64,000 nt of DNA, from NCBI GenBank assembly GCA_013433145.1, contig CM024187.1, positions 13,133,826-13,197,825 of the forward strand, in the 5' to 3' direction. Position numbers and translations under genes: made by a program. The notes under the pieces are model-generated. The model saw only the letters and a program-made list of their open reading frames with translations, had not been told where the DNA came from and did no database searches. This DNA is from Ascaris suum. Its lineage: Eukaryota; Nematoda; Chromadorea; Rhabditida; Ascarididae. Of this stretch, positions 39,754 to 64,000 are shown in pieces; positions within the stretch are counted from its first letter, which is position 1, and the number at the start of each line of letters is the position of its first letter.

Positions 39754-40585
39754 AAAAAAAAAAAACACAAAACAATATCCTATCTCGAACTGAATGGACT
39801 CATCTTATTGAAAGACGCCTTTGGTAATTCCCATTCTTTAATACCTCGCCTGGAAATGGCTGATGCTAATGTGTCTCGAAGAAACAGCTGGCAATAAGAG
39901 ATATAGCAAGAGTTGGTACGAAAAATAAGTGCATATATTACTGCCGGGGTGTATTTTGCCAGGCAGTTGTTCCTTTTCCACTGTGACAATATAAATCGCT
40001 CGTTTAAGTGAGAAATTATGCAGTATATGCCAGTACAAGTGGCCATCCCGTCGAATTAGAACTGCAGTAGACCTCGTAGCAGCTCTATTCGAAATAGGCA
40101 TACTACATTGCGATTCGTCATTTTATTACTAATACGATAATAAAACGAGATTGTGATGTGTTGCTCGAGATTAATTCATGTTGTATTATAACATAGTATA
40201 TTACATTGTTGTTTCTTAATATTTTATTAAATGCTATGCGCAAATTTAAAGAAATTTCTTCCTCTCAGCGAACTCTTCTCAAATTTTAGCCTCTGAAAAA
40301 CTGCATCCTCTAACCTCTCTTATCTCCCTTTCCTCCTTCTTCCGCAACATATACGAAACGTCAAAAAATAACTTTAATCATGCATTTGGAGAAAGTACGA
40401 AGTACAAAAATGATTTGCTTTCCTACGCCACTGCTCGTTGTGATAATTTCAGAGCAGAAACAGCCCCATCTCAATAATATTTCTCGCTTCTTTTCCGCAA
40501 TAAATCACCACTCAAAACAGTGCTTGATTTATTACCACTGCGATCTTATTCAAAGTTAAATGATTACATTATTTCATTTTGTGGA

Positions 40586-40795
40586 CTTTTTTGTTTGTTT
40601 GCTTACTTATTTATTTATTCATTTATTCATTTATTTATCCTTTTATTTAACTGTTTATCTATTTATTTATTCGTTTGCTCATTCATTCCCTCATTCATTC
40701 ATTTGTTTATCTGTTTATTTTTTAGTTCATTTATTCATTCATGCGTTTATTTATGTATTTATTTATTCATTAATTTGCCCATTTATTTCAACACC
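40586..40795 (+). repeat. TTTA/TTCA-rich low-complexity tract
   Basis: About 200 bases of imperfect tetranucleotide repeats (TTTATTTATTCATTTATTCA-type). The two overlapping plus open frames here (40520-40838), which translate to Leu/Phe/Ile/Tyr strings, are artefacts of the repeat. Confidence 0.8.
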
Positions 40796-43700
40796 CAAAA
40801 GTTGGGAATATACAAAAAAAGCATATGATCATGCATAGCAAGAAAGACAGAAACGTTCACAGAGCAACAATCCAGGAGAATAGCCATTTAATACATAAAT
40901 TGTGTGGATCGAGACGTTTCAGCCGCCATTTAAAAGCTGAATGAGTGGGCGCCTTAACGATATCGGAGGTTGCAGATTCCAGATTCACAGAACAGGAAAC
41001 AGGAAAGTGTGCAGAAAGATGTTTGTGCTGCAGCATGCTTTGGCGAGCTGAAACTGATACATACGCCGGTTGTGGGGAAAGGCAAAATAAAATATCTGTG
41101 ATAATGAAGGAAGTATACTTACATGATTCTATTTCAACAGGTATCGCGGAATTCGCAACGAAGGTCTCCGGCGATGGCTACCATGTGAACAAGCAAGGAA
41201 TTTGTCGGAAAATATCAAGAGATTCAAAAGGCCATTCTTACCGCACTTGATGGGGAAATTTCAAGAAAGCGTGAAATCTCGATGCAGCACAAAAGAAGAA
41301 ACCAGTCGCAAGCAACAAAGATATTTTGTGTTTTCATTGCTCATTCCCTTAGGAAGTTATGTGCCATTTCAAGCATACTTAGTGATAAGAAATTAAACGT
41401 CTATTTCTTGGCGTTCGTTCGCTACCCATATTAGAACAATGGCGGAGAGCATCAATGATATATGAATAAATAGTGAAGAGGAACATCAGAGGATGTTTTT
41501 TCGTTCAAAGATTTTCAAGCAGTACTATGAGAAAATGAATGACCATAGGCAAAGACGTTGATTAAATGCAACGTTATTTTCAAATCGACGAGAGTTCAAC
41601 GAGAAAAGATGAATGCGAATGCCTATAGATGTGCCAATAAATAACTGGCTATATGCTGTGAATGCAAAACTTTTCCATCTATCCGTAATGTTTATGAAGG
41701 ATTTCTTTCCCAATTATGATTCATCTATTTTGAACAAATTTATTATCCATGATTTTTTGTTTTTTGTGTAATTTTTATTTTTGCATATTAAATATGATTT
41801 TGTGCATTATTTTTCTAAATACTTTTTGTATATGCTAATGAATTAAGCGCGAAACATTGAAAGGCACCTATCCGTTATTCAAAACAACGCGGTCAAAAAA
41901 AAGAGATCTGTTACCATCGTGAACGCAACGAAAAGAGAACGTGCTTCTCGAGAGTTGCTTCGAGACGTTTAAAGTCGTCAGATTATAGCCATGAAATACT
42001 TCTAAACTTAGCCGAATCAAAATTATCCGAAATCGAGAGTCGGTTGCGAAAGAGATTAAACGATTCGAATCTATCCAGAAAGATAAACGTCTACCTTTCT
42101 ACTACTTCTTTGAATATTAGAGAGCGTGGTATGAAGATGTTTCATCTAATTCCACGATTATTTTCACATACTGCTTAATTAAAGATGACCAACTGCATTA
42201 AAAAATCAAGCATAAAGAAGCGTGACTTGGCAAGTTGACAAGCTCCTCTATGCAGAGAGCTATCTCCTTTCTTCACTACAACAGTTGCGAGTTCAGCTGC
42301 AATTTGATATTTTCTCCTGCCAAATGCTTCTTCTCTCACCTCGGCACTTTGCATTCCTCCCCTCCTTCTCTACAAATCTCTCTCGTACTCATTCCACATC
42401 TCCCACCAGTCACTGATGGTCTTCGTTCTCCTCTTCTGGTAAGTCGCTATTTTCTCAAAATATTGGCAACAACTTATCACTGATGGCCGCCATAAACCAA
42501 TCATTGCCTCTGTGGGGATCCAATAAAGCTTCTTTAATTATGAGCACTTCTCTCTCCGACCGCTCGAAAAAAAAATGAAAACTCCTCCAAATGCGCCTCC
42601 TTGCCTTGTTCAAGAGATGGTTTCGCTTAAAGTGAGCAAGAATACAAGTTTGAAAACGGCGATACTAAGGCATTAAGACCATGGAAAAGGTGCACTTTTG
42701 GCAGTCTTATGAGGATTTTTCTTTTCCTGCTCCATCCAAATTTCCTCTCAAAATTCCTTTCAGCTTTCCACAACATGCAAACTTCTTATTTCATGCCGTC
42801 CAACTTTAGATAGCCCCATGCAGCCCTTTAGTGACAGACAACCCCAGTAATGCATACATAGCGCACTCTCTATCCCCTCCATACCCAACTAAGCGTGAAG
42901 AAATAAAATGCATACTTTACTGAAGAAATCGGAGGTGAAGAGGAGTGACCTGAAGGAAGAAAGGGAAGGGCTGCATGGGGCTATTGCGAAAGGGCTGCAC
43001 GGTAGAGGGGTCAGAGAGAGGGGAGGAAATTGCGAAAACTCAGAAAGCAGTTGACGAATAGTGCTCATAGTATGCGTATTGGCATGAGACGGTCAGTGAA
43101 ATATTATAGATAAGGCATCAGGTGATCATCTCGCTGCTACATGAAGAAGAGTTGCAAGAAAGGAAACAAATTTGAACTCTGAAATTACATTTGTTTCATC
43201 TCCCACTACTGCTTCTTTCGTGTATCGCAAACTGTGCTGCAGTTTTTCACTTGTTCTCGAGGAAGGGTCTTTTTGTGCAAATAAACAAAGAAAACTGCGT
43301 AGAGTAAATGAAATTATGTGCACAGACCTAAATGTGAAACGTTTAAAGCACCTATTTGCATACGTTTGACTCAAAGAAAAAACGTCAGTATGTGGTGAGG
43401 TTTACCTGTTTGCTTTTCGCGCACGTGAAGAACTGTGTGTGCATACGTTCGTTATTTTTTCCAGATGTTTTGAAGGAAGCTAGGCATGGCCTCCGAACTA
43501 GTGGTGCACAGCGTCTGAATTTCTGTCCAATAACCTACTAGTTCATGAGTTGCATCAACCTCCTGCCAACGAAAGGAAATTGCAAACAGGGAACGCAAAC
43601 TTAGATCTTTGAGAACTCTCCAGCTTAAAATCACCCCACCCTATCCAAAACACTTAGTGCTGTTTACAAATTCTACCATATCAATATTTATCTGCTTATC

Positions 43701-44860
43701 ACTAGACGTGCAGGAACTCGCCATTTTTATAACACTGCCATGTGCGAAACGACTTCACCTGCGAATAAATGCATTATGGTCTTCACCGGCCTATCAAGTG
43801 ATAATTCAGAAATCGAAATACTGGAGCATAGAATCATAGAATTTAGCAGCTGTATTTTCAGGTTAACAGGGTTAACAGCATAAAGACTCAGCGAAATAAG
43901 CAAAAAATTTGACCTACGAGGGGAGGGGGAGGGGGGCAAAGTTTGTTACTGGTAACCTTTTGAGGCACACAACATTCCTTATCACCTTGCAAGATGATAA
44001 GTCAGGAAACTTTTCTCTGATTCGATTTTGACTTATCGACCCTGATGGTTGGTCGTTTATCGATAATCGGGAATGCAAAACTCGTATCGCATCAGCGTTT
44101 CTGATACGCTTCTCTACTAGTTTGCATCGGACTATCGTTCGCTATTCGCCACGGGTTGATGTGATGATGATTTGTTATTTCCTTCTCATCGGATCATGTT
44201 TGAAATCTGCATGGAAGACAACAAAAAACAGCACAAGTGGAATTTATTAGTAAAAGGGCACATATTTCGCTTACTGCTGCCTTAACTTGCTGTTCCATTT
44301 GTTAAATATTGGTGGCCGTTTTATTGCTTTTTGCACCATAATTGGTGTTTATTGATCCTTAAGTAAAGGAACTTATTAAAAATTAGGCAAAAAAAGCTAA
44401 GAAATCGTTATGTTTCAAAACCACAACAAATCTCTCTCACAACTCTTAATAGACCGCAGGATGAAAGCTTTTAGCTAAATTCTGGCAAGCGATGTCATAC
44501 GAATAATGATCCACACTAATCAAGACTGTTCAATGAGCGAACTTCTTCGGAGATCACTGAAACTGACACCAGATCAGCGAATAATTATTAAAAGTTAGTA
44601 TTAAATGAATAAAGTGGAAGCGTCCTGAACTACGTTTTCACTTCTTGAGAGAGCCAGTTGAAATCAGGAAACATTCTCTAAGGTGAGGTGTGAAAAGAAT
44701 GGAATCATTGGAAGGTGTAAAATGTCACCTAATCCTTCACTGGATTTGTCACGGAATGTGTCGATTTATAAACAGTGTCACTTTCTCACTGCCCCATTGT
44801 CTGAGAAATGCGCATTTTCATTTAGAAAGGTTTATTCGTGACTTCAATTAAACAGGTTCT

Positions 44861-45115
44861 TTAGTGCGGCAACTCAATTATATCTGTGTCGTCCCTCGGG
44901 ATACAATTGTAACACACGCACCAGCAGTTCACTACAGTCAGCACGACGTTCACGTGTTGACGTCCTTCAATGCTCTTTATTTCGTTTATAAGTTCGTTGG
45001 AATTTTCATTTTTCAATAATATTATTGCTGCTTTTATTGTAACGGATGATAAATCGGCCCGCAATTGCAGTTGAATGAGCTTTATTAGAATGTCTTCTGA
45101 GCACACAGGATTCAT
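44861..45115 (-). CDS. Unplaced 84-codon open frame, possible terminal exon
   Basis: It is open from ATG 45115 to TAA 44861, with protein-like composition: MNPVCSEDILIKLIQLQLRA, then IKAAIILLKNENSNELI, then VNVVLTVVNCWCVCYNC. The C-terminal part is hydrophobic and Cys-rich, then acidic (RDDTDIIELPH). There is no signal peptide at the Met. It could be a last exon of a minus-strand gene or a small single-exon gene. It lies 0.98 kb upstream of the divergently oriented GTPase start. No family recognised. Confidence 0.3.
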   Translation of the reverse strand: MNPVCSEDILIKLIQLQLRADLSSVTIKAAIILLKNENSNELINEIKSIEGRQHVNVVLTVVNCWCVCYNCIPRDDTDIIELPH

Positions 45116-45990
45116 GCATTGATATTATATTCCACAGCGTAAAGTCGTCTTGAATTGACGGTCCCACTTAAGAAAGCACGATAAAATGATAAATAAACGG
45201 TTTAAAAACGACATAATAAAGTAAGCAGTTCAAACAGAAAATATTTAAATATCGTAAATAGAATATTTGAGCGTTCGCATTGCTCGTAATAAAATTGCTA
45301 ACTGAGATCTGCATTCTCCGGCAAATTTTCTCAATTTAAGCAGTTCGCTTTCGCAGAACTTCCTTAAATTATCTAGTGTACTTTTACTTATCGCAACTCT
45401 TTTCACGCTCTGAGGTGAAAATTCAATCCCCGATTAACCAATTTTTCAAAAATATCATCATGCATTCTAGCAAATTAATTCAGGTTATAAAGGTGAAAAT
45501 TTTTAGGCAAACTCCAGTACCGCATTAACGCTGCTTGATGGGAAGGCCAAAATAATTAGGAAAATCATCCACTCGAGACTGTGAAGAAATTCAAAGATAG
45601 AGGACTTTATTAGAAGAAAAAATTGTTGTGTTGTTTGAACTAATAACAAGCTTCATTAAATTTTCTCATTAAGGCTTTTTTAAGGGAATTGAAGAATATC
45701 TTACGTCGATGAATACTGTATTGCGATCAGAGAACACTTCATTTCATGTTAGATGTTGCAGGAATTTTTTTCACCGTCTGAACCAGCTTACATCAGTTTG
45801 CCATGCATGCTTGCATTTCTATTTTTCTAAGCTCACATGTTTTCAGCAAAGATATTCAACGATATCCTCAGAAAGCCTGTTCTCCTCACCTTCAATAAAA
45901 AACATCGTAGTTACCATGTGAACTGTTGTTGATTGACATGTGTTTAATGTTTTCATCTCATTCATTGCACCACTCTTAAAAGATGGTACT

Positions 45991-46035
45991 TTCAGGAAAA
46001 ATATCGGCTGAAGAGGGATGTGGATGAGTTTTCAG
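45991..46035 (+). promoter_or_regulatory. Two candidate (trans-)splice acceptors before the GTPase start
   Basis: TTCAG ends at 45995 and TTTTCAG ends at 46035, 97 and 57 bases before the start codon at 46093. In nematodes such sites often receive a spliced leader. Use of the second would remove the first two upstream AUGs. Which one is used cannot be read from the sequence. Confidence 0.4.
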
Positions 46036-46056
46036 CCGCAGAGGATGCAACAATAA
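46018..46056 (+). other. Upstream ORF in the GTPase leader
   Basis: ATG at 46018 opens a 12-codon frame with two further in-frame ATGs (46024, 46045) and a TAA at 46054-46056. It ends 36 bases before the main start codon, so it could lower translation if the leader begins upstream of 46018. Confidence 0.4.
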
Positions 46057-46092
46057 AGAATTTCACCGAAAACGAAACTTTGTTGGCAACGC

Positions 46093-48213
46093 ATGCGCCA
46101 TTACAAGATTGTCGTTTTAGGAGATGGAGGAGTCGGCAAAAGTGCTCTCGTATGTCGTTTAGTCTTACGAATGCCAAATGTGTGAGGAAACGTAAAAACG
46201 AACAACAAAAATCCGCTGTAGCAAAAGCAGTTTGGAATCAGATACCAAAAATCCAGTGATTGAAAACATATATCAGTCAGCATGTGGCGCTTATATGTGA
46301 AGAAATCACAACTTTTGTCTCATTTATCGATAGTCATTGTCGGCAGTGAAGCTGAGCAGAAATGGAAGGAGCAAGAGAGGTAATGAGTGGGATTCAATTT
46401 ATTTCAACGCTTATGCTAATGATTTTTGAGGCTGACAGTAGCTAGTTTAACAAGAAAATATTCCCTTACAGGACGCTGTATATAAGCAGCATTTCCTTTG
46501 TTTTCAATGAAGAGAAAAATCAGGAGCGAAGCGAAGTGAGTCGGGCCCACAACACTATCGACCAACTGTTTATGCCTTCTTATTGCTGTGTCACTTTGTT
46601 GAAGGTTTTCAGACGGCGCAGTTGGTAAGGGGTGCTTATTTGGGACGCTACGATCCAACGATTGAGGATAGCTTCAGAAAGCAGATCGAAGTGGAGGGAA
46701 GATCAGCTGCTCTAGAAATACTCGACACAGCCGGAACAGTAGGTTTTCTGACTCCTTCGACACACCACAGAATTAGAAATAGCAAAGCATTAGATGTCTT
46801 CAGCAACCATGAGGTCGAATCCAATTCACTCATGAATCATAAGCGGTTTTTTGCAGAAGATCTGAAGTTTTTTTTTTTGAAGTTGCTGTACAATGAGCGA
46901 ATCTTGTGAAAAAAAAGGATGTCAGTGTTATGGCAATGAATCTGTTTTATCTCTACGTCTTGTTATGACGTTGCAAACGAGACATCCTTTTTAAAGATTT
47001 TCCACGTTTTTGACGATATTTTTTGAGCGGTGATGACTGGCTGATCATCTCTTTTCAGGAGCAATTCGCTGCGATGCGAGATTTATATATGAAGCATGGT
47101 GATGGATTCGTTATCGTTTATTCGGTCACCGATGCAAAAAGTCTTGCCGGAACGACTAACATATTCCAGAATCTCATAAGGATCCGACAGCGATATCATG
47201 TATGTGATGAGGCTTTTGCTCGCCAACCTTTCAACACTGGAATCCGGAAGTTCTCTTTCAGCCTGTAACAGTCAACATTACTGTCAACCTGAAAAAATGT
47301 CTCGTTAACAACGGTAACACTTCTGGTTCAATGGTCAAATTGTAACGGACAAGGATTTTGTGTTGCGCCATTAAATACGACGTTTCGAGCATGGGACTAC
47401 TGGCCGAACGAAATATTTCGTTCGCCCATTGCGTGATCCTCTGCTCATCCTGCAGTCCTCCTAGGCGTAGTCACGGCATAAGTTAAAGTGGTTCGCTTGT
47501 GTCTGCGCCTGGAAATTTATTCACGATCTGTCATAACTTTTTTTATCGCTTCAAGCTTTCAAAGTTCGGCGTGCTAGTTTACTATGCATTTTGTTTATTC
47601 GAAGAATCAAACCATCATTGCTGCCACCATAAAGAAGTGAAAAGTATATGAGATTAGACATCGAATTTATGATGTCTGTCCTTCTGTCTACGGCGTGAAG
47701 CGTTTGTATTGTCTACTGCTTTTTAGTGCTCTATTGAGATCTGCTCATTTAGTTTTTCTTTGTTGTAGTTTCCGCTGATTCTTGTTGGGAACAAGTGCGA
47801 TGATAGTGAGAATCGCCAGGTTTTGCTCTGGGAAGGTGAGCAAGTGGCCGCGCATTTCAATTCGACATTCTGCGAAGCATCCGCAAAAGCGAATATTCAT
47901 GTGTTCGAAGTAAGTTATTAAATAATATACTGCGGTGGGAAGTATCATGTCGACAAAATCGAAAAATGTAGAGGTTTTTTCCTCCTAATAGATTTGTTTT
48001 GCTGCCTGCGGATATCATATCTGCTCAGGCGTTTACAAGAACGAATTTCCTGTACCACTGCATAAACAATCCCTGTCTTGAACACCACATTCTTTTCAGA
48101 TCTTTGAGGATATCATCAAGCAGATAAGGAGTGAAGAAAGTGTTATGTTGTCGAAGCACAACGAAAAAAGATGGTATCCAGTGAATGACCAATCTTCATG
48201 CTGTTTCATGTGA
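46093..48213 (+). CDS. Rap-like Ras-family small GTPase, complete
   Basis: Five exons keep phase: 46093-46149, 46613-46738, 47059-47199, 47769-47909 and 48100-48213, giving 192 residues. Numbering follows Ras closely. The P-loop GDGGVGKS is at 10-17, the effector loop YDPTIEDS at 32-39, and DTAGT at 57-61 followed by EQF. Thr61 in place of the Ras Gln is the Rap signature. NKCD is at 116-119 and the G5 motif reads EASAK (usually ETSAK). The protein ends CCFM, a CAAX box predicted to be lipidated, so it should act at membranes as a GTP/GDP switch. The P-loop glycines and Lys16-Ser17 are intact. The region between the third and fourth motifs diverges from Rap1, so it may be a Rap3-type or other divergent Rap. 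Start chosen at ATG 46093 because it gives the standard Rap N-terminus ([10 protein letters not shown]). The gene converges on the kinase gene. Confidence 0.92.
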
Positions 48214-48246
48214 TCATAAATATATGCTGTAGCATTTCCCGAAAGA

Positions 48247-48252
48247 AATAAA
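48247..48252 (+). promoter_or_regulatory. Candidate polyadenylation signal of the Rap-like gene
   Basis: AATAAA starts 34 bases after the TGA at 48211-48213, implying a very short 3' UTR. Confidence 0.6.
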
Positions 48253-48652
48253 TTTTCTGTGCAATTTACTTCTTTGTAAGAGGATAGAAATATGCAAACT
48301 GTAAACACAAATTATATTTTTCAAGAAAAGAAAGCGACACGGACATCAGTGCACCTAAGGTCTGAGGATCCATGCTGATCGCCGACAAAGTGAGTAATAA
48401 AAATTAGAAGAAATATAAAACGATCCGCAACAATTCATGGAAAGAGACAGAGATACCAACGTGCTTATTGCTTGCGCTTCTGTCTGCAGTCAACTTCACG
48501 AACGAATGGACATTCGCAAACCACTATCACGATTAGATTTGTAAAGACAAACGTTTCTTTCATCTTTAATATTATTTTCGTCATTTGTACACAGTAGGTA
48601 TCAAGCAGTTGGCACACAATTTCTATACAATAAAATTTAAAAAAATCACGTT

Positions 48653-48658
48653 TTTATT
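48653..48658 (-). promoter_or_regulatory. Candidate polyadenylation signal of the receptor kinase gene
   Basis: AATAAA on the minus strand lies about 320 bases past the kinase stop codon at 48979. I saw no perfect hexamer closer to the stop. Confidence 0.35.
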
Positions 48659-48978
48659 TCACACGACTGCTTTCATCAATTATGAACACGGCAGAAAATT
48701 TTGAAACAGCAGCATATTATACCACAGCTTCATTCTACCCTTAATTTGCCGACTTCAACTGGAAAATTTTTCTTAGAAAATGGAACATGGAATTTTTCAA
48801 GCTTTTGAAAATTGTTAACTAATAAAACGGCAAGCTAACCAAAGTAGTTATCTTTTCATCGCCTATGTGTTTGTGCAACAGTTATTTGTAGTTTCTACTT
48901 AAAACATATTTCTATTTTCTTCACTTTTACATTTTCCTCCCGGTCATTTGAAAGACAAAAACAAATGCGTCCAAAGGG

Positions 48979-64000
<15,022 letters not shown>

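Larger units (their letters stand above)
35421..44860. other. Gene-poor intergenic stretch
   Basis: Open frames of 60-130 codons occur on both strands (for example 37068-37460 minus and 40945-41250 plus) without family motifs or coherent splice sites. The sequence GGGGCTGTCAATAAAGTAAT near 38389 is reminiscent of a mariner-type terminal repeat, but no partner or transposase was found. Purine-rich G runs lie at about 43919-43936. Confidence 0.4.
48214..48978. other. Convergent 3' intergenic region
   Basis: These 765 bases separate the stop codons of the plus-strand GTPase and the minus-strand receptor kinase. They hold candidate polyadenylation signals for both genes and no coding sequence that I can support. 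Confidence 0.6.

Noticed and set aside
40520..40838. Two overlapping plus-strand open frames of about 100 codons
   Set aside because: They translate a TTTA/TTCA-rich tract into Leu/Phe/Ile/Tyr strings; low complexity, not membrane protein genes.

Overview
The window is eukaryotic genomic DNA, most likely from a nematode. It is AT-rich, genes are cut into short exons (75-340 bp) by introns of 0.1-5.4 kb, and most acceptors are short TTTCAG-type sites with GTAAG/GTGAG/GTATG-like donors, as in nematodes. The gene content fits: a MET-like receptor tyrosine kinase of the SVH-2 type, a Rap-like small GTPase, an atlastin-like GTPase and a Shisa-like membrane protein. No prokaryotic operon, CRISPR array, tRNA or rRNA was recognised. 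Gene models were built by hand from splice sites, reading phase and remembered family patterns. No alignment or search was run.

Layout. (1) 1-7.7 kb, + strand: the 3' two thirds of an atlastin-like GTPase in eight exons. Its P-loop exons must lie upstream of the window, and exon 4 carries a one-base frameshift. (2) 7.7-22.8 kb: gene-poor, with a decayed tandem repeat at 9.87-10.27 kb and a possible minus-strand exon near 20 kb. (3) 22.9-29.8 kb, - strand: a small Shisa-like single-pass protein whose signal peptide and Cys-rich exon is separated by a 5.4 kb intron from its membrane exon. (4) 29.8-46 kb: mostly non-coding, with an unusual GC-rich island at 30.7-31.5 kb, a dead non-LTR reverse transcriptase at 34.6-35.4 kb, a TTTA/TTCA-rich tract at 40.6 kb and an unplaced minus-strand ORF at 44.9-45.1 kb. 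(5) 46.1-48.2 kb, + strand: a complete five-exon Rap-like GTPase (192 aa) with a CAAX box. (6) 48.98-64.0 kb, - strand: a MET-family receptor tyrosine kinase in at least 19 exons (about 1,009 residues visible). Its order is Sema, PSI, one IPT, membrane helix, kinase, short tail. The 5' end is off the right edge. The GTPase and kinase genes converge, with stops 765 bp apart.

How they work together. The MET-like kinase and the Rap-like GTPase belong to families that can share receptor-tyrosine-kinase signalling, but convergent adjacency is not evidence that these two interact. The most suggestive non-coding signal is a pair of perfect ETS sites plus an AP-1 site in an intron of the kinase gene. 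In C. elegans, svh-2 is known to be induced by an ETS-C/EBP complex. No wholly new system was found. The best leads are the atlastin frameshift, the pared-down MET receptor with one conserved activation-loop tyrosine and a PDZ-type C-terminus, the intronic ETS/AP-1 cluster, and an ORF-preserving 98 bp duplication inside a receptor intron.
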